NCBI RefSeq assembly: GCF_014192015.1
Contig: NZ_JACHXJ010000001.1
Span: forward strand, 372,001 to 436,000
DNA: 64,000 nt
Source of the DNA: Paenibacillus rhizosphaerae
GTDB lineage: Bacteria > Bacillota > Bacilli > Paenibacillales > Paenibacillaceae
Reading direction: 5' to 3'
Shown here: positions 50,873-59,282 of the stretch, piece by piece
Position numbering within the stretch: the first letter of the stretch is position 1
Layout of the letters: each line of letters begins with the position of its first letter
Translations under genes and position numbers: made by a program
Notes under the pieces: model-generated
What the model was told of the DNA's origin: nothing
Database searches by the model: none
The model's input: the letters and a program-made list of their open reading frames with translations, nothing else

Positions 50873-50889
50873 TGTAATATAATATTACA
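50873..50889. promoter_or_regulatory. Perfect A/T-rich palindrome after the LacI gene
   Basis: TGTAATATAATATTACA has 8-bp perfect arms around one base, 8 nt after the LacI stop codon. It has no T run, so an operator is more likely than a terminator. Confidence 0.4.
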
Positions 50890-50914
50890 TGATAATAACG
50901 TAAATTTATAGGCA

Positions 50915-50951
50915 GCATCGGCTGGAGACCAGATCCGGCAGGTGCTTTTTT
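50915..50951 (+). terminator. Probable terminator of the LacI gene
   Basis: GCATCGGCTGG and CCGGCAGGTGC can pair over 10 of 11 positions (with G-T pairs) around AGACCAGAT, followed by TTTTTT. Confidence 0.6.
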
Positions 50952-51006
50952 GCATTTTTAATCAAAAACAGAGCGGTTTTGAAACCAAATTAATCCAAAA
51001 TAATGT

Positions 51007-51035
51007 TTGACATCCCCAAAAAGCTATATTATGAT
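51007..51035 (+). promoter_or_regulatory. Predicted sigma-A promoter in the importer upstream region
   Basis: TTGACA (51007-51012), a 17-bp spacer and TATGAT (51030-51035) match the consensus well. TCCAAA/TTTGGA motifs lie on both sides (50994, 51054, 51074, 51090), as expected for a regulated promoter. It would give a leader of about 390 nt before 51433. Confidence 0.55.
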
Positions 51036-51229
51036 GAGGAAAATCAAACAATATTTGGATCGGTTTTCACTATTTTGGAGTGAACAGGATCCAAACTTTC
51101 CGCAAGCTATATATTAGATGATTGCGTTTTCATTTACTTTAAATAAAGGAATTATGAAAATGGTGTCATTCCTCCCTTTAACGATAACTCCCCGGGATAC
51201 CCCGGTTTTGTCTTATAGATGATTTGCTT

Positions 51230-51317
51230 ATCTCCAAACATAATCCAAATAAAAATCGTATTTTATCCAAAAATAATCCAAACTACTCCATTCCTTTGAG
51301 CGACACATCTCCAAACG
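51230..51317. repeat. Array of TCCAAA motifs in exact multiples of 11 bp
   Basis: TCCAAA starts at 51233, 51244, 51266, 51277 and 51310: the distances are 11, 22, 11 and 33 bp. The units look like WAATCCAAANW; degenerate units fill the missing places (AAAATCGTATT at 51252, ACTCCATTCCT at 51285). All copies thus face the same side of the helix. The last copy lies 36 bp before a TATAAA (51353-51358) that has no good -35, which suggests an activator-binding array. Confidence 0.75.
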
Positions 51318-51432
51318 AAGCTCCCGTTGCTGTTATGTCATTTTATATTACATATAAATGGGTCGTTATTTGCGATCCCCCAGTCATGACAGGGTTTGCG
51401 CTTATCCTATCCTTCATTCGAGGTGATGTCGT

Positions 51433-52392
51433 ATGGCTGACATTCAAGTACAACCCGCCGTTCAGGCGGCAGCCGGCAAAAAAAGCAAGGTATTGAAGTG
51501 GAACCGGATCTATCGCAACTGGCAGCTCTATTTGTTGATTTCTCCGGTGATCGCTTATTACATCCTGTTCCAGTACATTCCCATGTACGGCATCCAGATC
51601 GCCTTCAAGGACTTTATCGCGACGAAAGGCATTTGGGGCAGTCCGTGGGTCGGGTTTGACCATTTTGAGCGTTTCTTTCACAGCTATTTTTTCTGGCGGC
51701 TGATGAAAAATACGCTGGGCATCGGCTTGTACAGTCTGGCCGTCGGGTTTCCGATCCCGATCATCCTCGCTCTCCTGATGAACGAGGTGAGGGCCGAGAA
51801 ATTCAAAAAATTCGTGCAGACCGTTACCTACGCGCCGCATTTCCTGTCTACCGTCGTCGTCGTCGGCATGATGATGATTTTTCTGTCGCCCCGCTACGGA
51901 ATGGTCAACCATGCCATTCAGCTGTTCGGGGGCCAGCCGATCAATTTCATGACCGAGCCCGCCTGGTTCAAATCGCTGTATGTGCTCTCCGACGTGTGGC
52001 AGAAGATGGGCTGGAGCTCGATCATTTATTTGGCCGCCCTGGCCGGGATTGACAACCAGCTGCATGAAGCGGCCCGCGTCGACGGCGCCACCCGGCTTCA
52101 GCGGATCTGGCACATCAACATCCCCGGCATCATGCCGACGATCGTCATCCTGCTGATTTTGAACATCGGCAGCATCATGGGTGTCGGGTTCGAGAAGGTG
52201 CTGCTGATGCAGAACAATCTGAATCTGGAGTCCTCCGACATCATCGCCACCTATGTGTACCGCAGCGGGATCCAGAACGCCGAATACAGCTTTTCCGCCG
52301 CGATCGGCTTGTTCAATTCCGTCATCAACTTCGTGCTGCTGGTCGTCGTGAATCAGATTTCCCGGCGCATCAGCGAGACAAGTCTATGGTAG
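51433..52392 (+). CDS. Sugar ABC transporter permease (LplB-like)
   Basis: The 319-residue protein has six membrane helices and the permease EAA loop HEAARVDGATRLQRIWHINI near residue 215. WQLYLLISPVIAYYILFQYIPMYGIQIAF near the start is typical of the LplB/YteP type of permeases, which import oligosaccharides (rhamnogalacturonan, xylan or glucan fragments) with a large lipoprotein. ATG 51433 with GAGGTGATG upstream. The second permease follows after 13 nt. No ATPase gene is in the cluster; these systems usually share a common one such as MsmX. Confidence 0.93.
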   Translation: MADIQVQPAVQAAAGKKSKVLKWNRIYRNWQLYLLISPVIAYYILFQYIPMYGIQIAFKDFIATKGIWGSPWVGFDHFERFFHSYFFWRLMKNTLGIGLYSLAVGFPIPIILALLMNEVRAEKFKKFVQTVTYAPHFLSTVVVVGMMMIFLSPRYGMVNHAIQLFGGQPINFMTEPAWFKSLYVLSDVWQKMGWSSIIYLAALAGIDNQLHEAARVDGATRLQRIWHINIPGIMPTIVILLILNIGSIMGVGFEKVLLMQNNLNLESSDIIATYVYRSGIQNAEYSFSAAIGLFNSVINFVLLVVVNQISRRISETSLW

Positions 52393-52405
52393 GGGGGCAT
52401 GAGGC

Positions 52406-53290
52406 ATGCTTATCGAATCCAAGGGAGACCGCATTTTTAACGTGATCAACTACGTCGTTCTGATCCTGGTTACGCTGGTGGTGCTGTACCCGCTGGTGTT
52501 TGTGCTCAGCGCTTCGTTCAGTGACCCGCAGACGGTGCTGCGCGGTGAAATGCTGCTGTGGCCCAAGGGTATCAACCTGAACTCATACGAGAAAATTTTT
52601 CAGAACAAAGACATCATCAGCGGCTTTACCAACACGCTCATTTATACGACCCTGGGGACGGCGATCAATCTCGTCATGACGATTTTGGCCGCTTATCCGT
52701 TGTCCCGCCGAGACTTTGTCGGAAGAAACGCCATTATGGCGCTGCTGGTGTTCACGATGTTTTTCAGCGGCGGCCTGATCCCTACATACCTGCTGATCAA
52801 AAACCTCGGCATGCTGAACACCCTCTGGGTCATGATCATTCCGAACGCCGTTTCCATTTGGAACATCATCATTATGCGGACCTTCTTCCAGCAGTCCATC
52901 CCGCATGAGCTGCAGGAGGCGTCGACGATCGACGGCTGCTCCAACATTCAGATTCTGACACGCATTATGCTGCCGCTCTCGATGCCGATCATCGCGGTCA
53001 CGATATTGTTTTATGCGGTCGGCCATTGGAACGCATTTTTTAACGCGCTGCTCTACCTGACAGACAAGGACAAGTTCCCGCTGCAGCTGGTGCTCCGCGA
53101 AATTTTGATCCAGGGACAGACGAATGACATGGTCAAAATGTCCACCGAATCGGCGATCAAGCAGCAGCGCGAGGTGGAAGGCATCAAATACGCCGTGCTG
53201 GTAGTGGCCAACATTCCGGTGCTCGTGCTCTACCCGTTCCTGCAGCGTTATTTTGTCAAAGGCGTCATGATCGGAGCCATCAAAGGATAA
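52406..53290 (+). CDS. Carbohydrate ABC transporter permease (YtcP-like)
   Basis: The 294-residue protein is the second permease. It has six helices and an EAA loop LQEASTIDGCSNIQILTRIM near residue 171, and ends with YPFLQRYFVKGVMIGAIKG, the usual end of YtcP-type permeases (GlpQ/UgpE group). GGGGGGCATGAGGC precedes ATG 52406. It stands between the first permease and the binding lipoprotein gene, all in one direction. Confidence 0.93.
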   Translation: MLIESKGDRIFNVINYVVLILVTLVVLYPLVFVLSASFSDPQTVLRGEMLLWPKGINLNSYEKIFQNKDIISGFTNTLIYTTLGTAINLVMTILAAYPLSRRDFVGRNAIMALLVFTMFFSGGLIPTYLLIKNLGMLNTLWVMIIPNAVSIWNIIIMRTFFQQSIPHELQEASTIDGCSNIQILTRIMLPLSMPIIAVTILFYAVGHWNAFFNALLYLTDKDKFPLQLVLREILIQGQTNDMVKMSTESAIKQQREVEGIKYAVLVVANIPVLVLYPFLQRYFVKGVMIGAIKG

Positions 53291-53351
53291 TTCCTTGCAT
53301 GGATAAATGATGGAATCGTGGTTGGAATCAGATCAAAGGGAGGAATCTTGG

Positions 53352-54980
53352 ATGAAGCTGAAGCAATGGGGGAGTCTGCTGCTGACCTGCGTGCTGACGG
53401 TATCGCTGGCGGCGGGATGCAGTTCAGGAGACAAGGAAGGCGGCGCAGCCGCGGAATCGAAGGGCGGGGGATCGGCCGGGGGACAAATCAATGAGACCGG
53501 GATGCCGATCGTAACCGACAAGCTGACGGTGACCGCCTTTGCAGGCAAGTTTTTCGCCAATGCCGACTGGAACAACATCAAGCTGTGGCAGGAATACGAG
53601 AAAATGACGAATATCCACGTTCAGTGGGACACGGTCCAGAAGGACAATCTGGCGGAGAAGCGCAATCTGCTGCTGGCAGGCGGCGATTACCCGGAAATGT
53701 TCTACGCCTCCGCGTTTCCCCGGGCCGACCTGCTCAAATACGGCAAACAAGGCGCTTTTCTTCCGCTGAACGACCTGATCGACAAATATGCGCCCAACTT
53801 TAAAGCCCTGATGGAAAAGTACCCGATCATCGAAAAAGGGATCACGATGCCGGACGGCAACATTTACGGCCTGCCGACACTGTATGATCCGGAGTTCAAG
53901 TCCGTGCTGTACGGGACGCCATGGGTAAAATCGGAGTGGCTTACCAAGCTGGGCCTGAAGGAACCGCAGACGCTGGACGATTTTTACAGCATGCTGAAGG
54001 CGTTCAAGGAGAACGACCCGAACGGCAATGGACAGAAGGACGAAATCGCGTGGGGAGCGGTCGGAGCGGCAGGGGTGGTCAATTACCTGCGCGGCTCTTT
54101 CGGCTTGAACAACCACGGAACGTCGAATATTTATGTTGATACCAATCCGGACAGCGGTAAAGTCCGCTTTATCCCGACCGATCCGCGCTACAAAGAGCTG
54201 CTTCAGTATGTCAACAAGCTCTACAAGGACGGCCTGCTGGAGCAGGACATCATGTCGGTCAAGAGCACCGAAGTGGATGCGAAAGGGATGGAAGGGCTGA
54301 TTGGGGTGGTGGATAACGTCGACCCGGTCGCGATTTATAACCAGAAAGGCTATGTCGGGCTGCCGGTGCTCAAAGGGCCGCATGGCGACCAAATGTTCAG
54401 CGCGACCGGATCGCCGCTCGGTAACATCGGGATGTTTGTGCTGACGGATAAAGCGAAGAATCCGGAGGCGTTGGTGCGCTGGATGGACTATTTTTACGGC
54501 GACGAAGGCATCAAGATGTTCTTCATGGGCTGGAAAGACCAGACCTATAAAGAAAACGCCGACGGCAGCGTCGATTATGTGGACGACATCAAAAACAACC
54601 CGAACGGCCTGAATCTGGACCAGGCGGTGGGGCAGTACTTGATTTGGCCAGGTGGGTATTATCCCGGCTTCGTCACCCAGAAGTACTTTAAAGGAGCCGA
54701 GGGGCTGCCGACATCCGTGGACAATGCCAAGAAAGCGGAGCCGCACGTCGTGCCGCAGGACCAAATCTGGCCGCCGTTCAACTTCACCGCCGAGGAACAG
54801 GCCGACCTGACAGGCATCCAGACGGATATTACGACCTATGTCGATGAAATGCGCGACAAATTCATATCCGGCAACGCCTCTTTTGACGAGTGGGATGCGT
54901 ACGTGTCCACGCTGCAAAAAATGGGGCTGGACCAATACATCGCCATCTATCAGTCGGCAGCGGACCGTTATTCAAAGTAA
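53352..54980 (+). CDS. Extracellular solute-binding lipoprotein (LipO/YtcQ type)
   Basis: The 542-residue protein has a lipoprotein signal peptide with lipobox LAAGC (Cys23), then a Gly/Ala/Ser-rich linker and a large family-1 sugar-binding fold (WNNIKLWQEYEKMTNIHVQW, PEMFYASAFPRADLLKYGKQ and the calcium-loop-like NDPNGNGQKDE near residue 225, typical of the LipO subgroup). It binds the substrate for the two permeases. The ATG at 53352 follows GGGAGG by about 9 nt; an upstream frame start is not supported. The substrate is likely an oligosaccharide; a link to the upstream sugar-acid operon is possible. Confidence 0.93.
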   Translation: MKLKQWGSLLLTCVLTVSLAAGCSSGDKEGGAAAESKGGGSAGGQINETGMPIVTDKLTVTAFAGKFFANADWNNIKLWQEYEKMTNIHVQWDTVQKDNLAEKRNLLLAGGDYPEMFYASAFPRADLLKYGKQGAFLPLNDLIDKYAPNFKALMEKYPIIEKGITMPDGNIYGLPTLYDPEFKSVLYGTPWVKSEWLTKLGLKEPQTLDDFYSMLKAFKENDPNGNGQKDEIAWGAVGAAGVVNYLRGSFGLNNHGTSNIYVDTNPDSGKVRFIPTDPRYKELLQYVNKLYKDGLLEQDIMSVKSTEVDAKGMEGLIGVVDNVDPVAIYNQKGYVGLPVLKGPHGDQMFSATGSPLGNIGMFVLTDKAKNPEALVRWMDYFYGDEGIKMFFMGWKDQTYKENADGSVDYVDDIKNNPNGLNLDQAVGQYLIWPGGYYPGFVTQKYFKGAEGLPTSVDNAKKAEPHVVPQDQIWPPFNFTAEEQADLTGIQTDITTYVDEMRDKFISGNASFDEWDAYVSTLQKMGLDQYIAIYQSAADRYSK

Positions 54981-55244
54981 ATGCAAGGTATAGGTTGAAC
55001 TAAAGAATAGGATACAAGCAAGGGAGTAAAATGATTCCGAAGAAGCGAAGCGGTCTAAGAGCTTTCCAAAGGAAAGCTAGCATCGGAAGCATATGCTCTG
55101 GCTTTCGGATTTCTCCCCTATGTGGTTTAAATAAAATCAAGTCATCCGAAAACAAGAGTGATCGTAGGGACATTTTACGTACTTGCGCCATCATCCAGCT
55201 CAATTCTTCAGCTTATAGAGTGACATTAAAGGAGCGAACAAGAT
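54981..55244. other. Spacer with repeat-like inverted sequences
   Basis: AGCTTTCC-AAA-GGAAAGCT (55060-55078) is a perfect 8-bp hairpin without a T run. It is framed by ATTCCGAAGAAGC on the left (55034) and GGCTTTCGGATT on the right (55099), also partly complementary. It looks like a dispersed palindromic repeat element between the lipoprotein gene and the oxidoreductase gene. No gene was found. Confidence 0.4.
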
Positions 55245-56525
55245 ATGACGCAACTGAAAGCGATTCTGATCGGTGCGGGCGCGCGCGGAGCCGGAGGTTA
55301 TGCCCCATACGCCCTGGATTATCCGCATGAGCTGGAATTTGTGGCTGTGGCGGAGGCGGATCCGGTGCGGCGGATCCGTTTTGCCGAGAAGCACGGTATT
55401 GACCCGGAGCGGTGCTACGAATCCTGGGAGCCGCTGCTCGCCGCGGAACGGATGGCGGACATCGCCGTCATCTGCACGCAGGACCGGATGCATTACGGCC
55501 CGACCATGCAGGCGTTAAGGCAGAAGTATCACGTTCTGCTGGAAAAGCCGATGTCCCCGGATCCGGGCGAATGCCTGGACATGGAGCAGGCGGCCAGGGA
55601 CCATGACCGGCTGCTGACGATCTGCCACGTGCTGCGGTACACGCCGTTCTGGAGCACAATCAAGCGGGTGATCGACAGCGGGGCGATCGGCGATATCGCC
55701 TCGATCCAGCTGAACGAGAACGTGGGCTACTGGCATATCGCCCACAGCTTCGTCCGCGGCAACTGGAATCACTCGGACAAGGCCAGCCCGATGATTCTGG
55801 CCAAATCCTGCCACGACATGGATGTGCTGTCCTGGCTTATGGATAAGCCGTGCATGCGGGTGAGCTCGTACGGCTCGCTGATGCACTTTCATGAAGGCCG
55901 CGCGCCGGAAGGCTCGGCGGACCGCTGCCTGGACTGCGCAGTCGAGCCCGATTGCCCGTATTCGGCGCCGAGGTTCTACCTCAGCGACCAATACAAAGGG
56001 TGGGCCGGACATTTTACGCCCGAACTGACGAAGGCGAGCATCATCCAGGGACTGCGCGAGACGGACTATGGCCGCTGCGTCTACCGCAGCGACAACAACG
56101 TCGTTGACCACCAGGTGGTCAACATGGAGTTTGAAGGCGGAGCCACGGCGATCTTCAGCATGTGCGGCTTTACCTTCGAGCAGGAGCGGCGGATTCAGAT
56201 TATGGGCACGCGCGGAGAGCTCCGCGGCGAGGAAGGGAAGATCACCGTCTTCGACTTTCTGACCCATCAGCAGACGGACATCGCCATTCCGTCCCAGTCA
56301 AGCGGCCACGGCGGCGGGGACAGCGGCATCGTCCGCAGCTTCCTCAAGGAAGTCCGCGGCTACAACGGCCAGGAGAGCCTGACTTCGGCAAGCGCTTCGG
56401 TGCGCAGCCATCTGATGGCGTTCGCGGCGGAAGAATCGCGGCTGCATCAAGGAAGGTCGATCGATTTGAATGAATTTGCAGAGGAATGGGCGACCAGGAA
56501 GTTTACAGCCGGGCAGACGAAATAG
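55245..56525 (+). CDS. Gfo/Idh/MocA-family oxidoreductase with a cysteine-rich insert
   Basis: The 426-residue protein has an N-terminal NAD(P) fold (AILIGAGARGAGGYAPYALD at residues 6-25) and the family signature HVLLEKPMS near residue 100, then a C-terminal alpha/beta domain with SCHDMDVLSWLMD (the aspartate/histidine pair). Between them, near residues 224-234, stands a RCLDCAVEPDCPYSA block with three cysteines in metal-site-like spacing. Members oxidise or reduce sugars, inositols or glycosides. AAAGGAG precedes ATG 55245. It lies 264 nt after the importer lipoprotein gene and probably acts on the imported sugar. A terminator follows. Confidence 0.9.
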   Translation: MTQLKAILIGAGARGAGGYAPYALDYPHELEFVAVAEADPVRRIRFAEKHGIDPERCYESWEPLLAAERMADIAVICTQDRMHYGPTMQALRQKYHVLLEKPMSPDPGECLDMEQAARDHDRLLTICHVLRYTPFWSTIKRVIDSGAIGDIASIQLNENVGYWHIAHSFVRGNWNHSDKASPMILAKSCHDMDVLSWLMDKPCMRVSSYGSLMHFHEGRAPEGSADRCLDCAVEPDCPYSAPRFYLSDQYKGWAGHFTPELTKASIIQGLRETDYGRCVYRSDNNVVDHQVVNMEFEGGATAIFSMCGFTFEQERRIQIMGTRGELRGEEGKITVFDFLTHQQTDIAIPSQSSGHGGGDSGIVRSFLKEVRGYNGQESLTSASASVRSHLMAFAAEESRLHQGRSIDLNEFAEEWATRKFTAGQTK

Positions 56526-56593
56526 AACGGATCAAACAGCGCTAGGCGGCAAGTCGTGTCCAGCCCCTTTCTCCTGTGAAAGGCAAGGTCCCG

Positions 56594-56633
56594 AAACAAC
56601 TAAACTCCGAGTACCACGGGTTTAGTTGTTTTT
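56594..56633 (+). terminator. Terminator after the oxidoreductase
   Basis: AAACAACTAAAC and GTTTAGTTGTTT form a 12-bp perfect stem followed by TT. Confidence 0.92.
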
Positions 56634-56825
56634 CATTTCTGCTGTTCATCGGCCCAGCCACCGCTGCGACCCGTAAAAAACCAAAATATTTTTGTCCTCA
56701 GTGGATGTACAAAACGGGTAAAAGGTGATACATTAAAAATTAAATAAATCCTTTAATGGCAAGGGATAAAACGGATTTTAATTGTCTACTATGAGAGGAC
56801 ATGTGTATATTGAGGAGGGATTGAT
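56634..56825. other. Leader region of the threonine-breakdown genes
   Basis: About 190 A/T-rich bases without a gene. No known riboswitch consensus was seen, and no convincing promoter pair can be fixed; a TTGTCT/TGTATA pair at 56782-56809 lies too near the start codon to work. Confidence 0.4.
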
Positions 56826-58019
56826 ATGGCAAGTCAGGCATTGGACTTGTTTCTGAGCACGAACATTGAGGATCTGAAAGCCAAGGGATTATATAACGTG
56901 ATTGATACGGTGCAGGGACCGAACGGCCCGGTGATCCAAATTGACGGAAAGTCCTTGATTAACCTTTCCTCCAACAACTACCTGGGTCTTGCCACCGATT
57001 CCCGGCTGGTCGACGCGGCGGTGCAGGCAGCCAAAACGCACGGTGCGGGGGCCGGCGCCGTCAGAACGATCAACGGCACGCTGGATTTGCATAACCAGCT
57101 GGAGGAGAAGCTGGCCGGGTTCAAGCACACGGAAGCCGTCATCGTGTACCAATCGGGCTTTAACTGCAACATGGCGGCCATTTCTGCGGTGATGGACGCA
57201 AACGACGCCATCCTGTCCGATGAGCTGAACCACGCTTCCATTATTGACGGCTGCCGCCTGTCGAAGGCGAAAGTGATCCGCTACAAGCATTCGGACATGG
57301 ATGATCTGAGAAGCCAGGCGAAAGCAGCCAAGGAATCCGGCTTGTACAACAAAATCATGGTGATCACGGACGGCGTGTTCTCGATGGACGGCGATATCGC
57401 CAAGCTGCCGGACATCGTAAAGATTGCCGAGGAATTCGACCTCATTACGTATGTTGACGACGCTCACGGCTCCGGTGTTTTGGGGGAAGGAGCGGGTACC
57501 GTCAAGCATTTCGGCCTGTCCGACCGGATCGATTTTCAAATCGGTACGTTGTCGAAGGCGATAGGCGTTGTGGGCGGCTATGTCGCCGGTTCGAAGCAGC
57601 TGATTGAGTGGCTGAAGCTGAGAAGCCGTCCGTTCCTGTTCTCGACCTCCCAGCCTCCGGCGGTCATTGCAGCCTGCATCGCGGCGGTGGACATTCTGAT
57701 GAACGACAAGGAGCTCGTCGAGAAGCTGTGGGAGAATGGCCGTTTCCTGAAAGACGGTCTGCGCGCGCTTGGTTTTGACATCGGGCACAGTGAAACACCG
57801 ATCACCCCCTGCATCATCGGGGACGAAGTGAAGACGCAGCAGTTCAGCAAACGGCTGATCGAGGAAGGCGTCTATGCGAAATCGATCGTATTCCCTACGG
57901 TGCCGAAGGGAACGGGCCGGATCCGCAACATGCCGACAGCCGCTCATACGAAGGAAATGCTGGAGCAGGTTATTGGTGTATACGAAAAAGTCGGTAAAGA
58001 AATGAACCTGATCGGGTAA
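56826..58019 (+). CDS. kbl: Glycine C-acetyltransferase (2-amino-3-ketobutyrate CoA ligase)
   Basis: The 397-residue PLP enzyme splits 2-amino-3-ketobutyrate with CoA into glycine and acetyl-CoA. It has the alpha-oxoamine synthase pattern: [71 protein letters not shown], and [17 protein letters not shown] with the PLP lysine near residue 244. GGAGGG stands about 8 nt before ATG 56826. The threonine dehydrogenase gene follows after 38 nt, so the two catalyse consecutive steps of threonine breakdown to glycine. Confidence 0.94.
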   Translation: MASQALDLFLSTNIEDLKAKGLYNVIDTVQGPNGPVIQIDGKSLINLSSNNYLGLATDSRLVDAAVQAAKTHGAGAGAVRTINGTLDLHNQLEEKLAGFKHTEAVIVYQSGFNCNMAAISAVMDANDAILSDELNHASIIDGCRLSKAKVIRYKHSDMDDLRSQAKAAKESGLYNKIMVITDGVFSMDGDIAKLPDIVKIAEEFDLITYVDDAHGSGVLGEGAGTVKHFGLSDRIDFQIGTLSKAIGVVGGYVAGSKQLIEWLKLRSRPFLFSTSQPPAVIAACIAAVDILMNDKELVEKLWENGRFLKDGLRALGFDIGHSETPITPCIIGDEVKTQQFSKRLIEEGVYAKSIVFPTVPKGTGRIRNMPTAAHTKEMLEQVIGVYEKVGKEMNLIG

Positions 58020-58057
58020 AATCGTCTTTTAGTAAATTTTCCAAGGAGGAATGACGC

Positions 58058-59017
58058 GTGAAAAGGATTCTGGTGACAGGGGCGCTTGGGCAAATCGGCT
58101 CCGAGCTGGTTGCCAAGCTGCGTGAAATATACGGCAACGACGCGGTCGTTGCGACAGATCTGCGTTCATCCGCCCACGAAATTACCCGGACGGGTCCTTT
58201 CGAGCTGCTGGACGTAACCAATGACAAGGCGATGTATGAAATTGCCAAGCGATATCAGGTCGATACGATCATTCATTTGGCAGCGCTGCTGTCGGCAACG
58301 GCCGAAGAGAAGCCGCTCCTGGCCTGGAATCTGAACATGGGCGGGCTGATGAATGCGCTGGAGGTGGCCAGAGAGCTGAAATGCCAGTTCTTTACGCCAA
58401 GCTCCATCGGGGCGTTCGGGCCGTCGACGCCGAAGGACAATACACCGCAGGACACGATTCAGCGCCCCAACACGATGTACGGCGTGAATAAGGTGTCCGG
58501 CGAGCTGCTGTGCGATTACTATTTCCATAAATATGGGCTGGATACGCGGGGCCTCCGTTTTCCCGGGCTGATTTCCTATGTAACGCCTCCCGGCGGAGGA
58601 ACGACGGATTACGCGGTGGAAATTTATTACGCGGCCGTCACTCAAGGCAAGTACACGTCTTATATCGCCAAGGGCACCAACATGGATATGATGTACATGC
58701 CGGATGCCCTGACTGCCATTATTGATCTGATGGAAGCAGACTCGTCGCGGTTGACGCACCGCAATTCCTTTAACGTGACGGCTATGAGCGTAGATCCTGA
58801 AGCGATCGCTGCGGCGATCCGCAAAGAGATCCCCGGCTTCACGCTGGACTACGACGTCGATCCGAAGCGGCAGGCGATTGCGGACAGCTGGCCGCACTCG
58901 ATCGACGCTTCGGCGGCAAAGGCCGAATGGGGATTCCGGGCGCGTTACGACCTGGACGCCATGACGAAGGATATGCTGGGCCATCTTGGCGGGAGACAAC
59001 TGCTCCGTAAAGCCTGA
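58058..59017 (+). CDS. L-threonine 3-dehydrogenase, epimerase (short-chain) type
   Basis: The 319-residue protein is of the NAD-dependent epimerase/dehydratase fold, not the zinc alcohol dehydrogenase type of E. coli Tdh. It has [19 protein letters not shown] at the NAD site, [20 protein letters not shown], the catalytic pair [10 protein letters not shown] (Tyr141, Lys145) and [20 protein letters not shown], the pattern of short-chain threonine dehydrogenases known from psychrophilic bacteria and animals. It should oxidise L-threonine to 2-amino-3-ketobutyrate, the substrate of the upstream kbl product. AAGGAGG lies about 8 nt before the GTG start. Confidence 0.88.
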   Translation: MKRILVTGALGQIGSELVAKLREIYGNDAVVATDLRSSAHEITRTGPFELLDVTNDKAMYEIAKRYQVDTIIHLAALLSATAEEKPLLAWNLNMGGLMNALEVARELKCQFFTPSSIGAFGPSTPKDNTPQDTIQRPNTMYGVNKVSGELLCDYYFHKYGLDTRGLRFPGLISYVTPPGGGTTDYAVEIYYAAVTQGKYTSYIAKGTNMDMMYMPDALTAIIDLMEADSSRLTHRNSFNVTAMSVDPEAIAAAIRKEIPGFTLDYDVDPKRQAIADSWPHSIDASAAKAEWGFRARYDLDAMTKDMLGHLGGRQLLRKA

Positions 59018-59062
59018 TTCAAGGCATACGATCATTTAATAAAGCTGGACAGCTGTAACAGG

Positions 59063-59128
59063 AAAAAGCTGTACGCTCAAGGAAGGATGCAACGGGATGC
59101 ATGGACCTTGGGGGTGCGGCTTTTTGGT
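59063..59128 (+). terminator. Terminator after the threonine genes
   Basis: AAAAAGC and GCTTTTT enclose CAAGG/CCTTG and ATGCA/TGCAT arms, giving a long interrupted stem followed by T runs. Confidence 0.75.
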
Positions 59129-59282
59129 TTTTTGGCGAAAAAAAGTAGGGATGATCTCCCTTCCGCAGGTCCTTTTTTCGATATAATGGGTAGGAAAGCG
59201 TACAGGCGCGGACAACACGACGAATCACTCCAGCAGCATATATATAAGCGCCTAATCACACCTAATTAAAGGAGGCGAAGGC

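Noticed and set aside
53424..54935. Open frame of 503 codons on the minus strand
   Set aside because: It is fully covered by the solute-binding lipoprotein gene on the plus strand, has no domain or ribosome site, and is an effect of GC-rich codon usage.
56634..56825. Possible glycine or other riboswitch before kbl
   Set aside because: No conserved riboswitch core was found, and the sequence is plain A/T-rich spacer.
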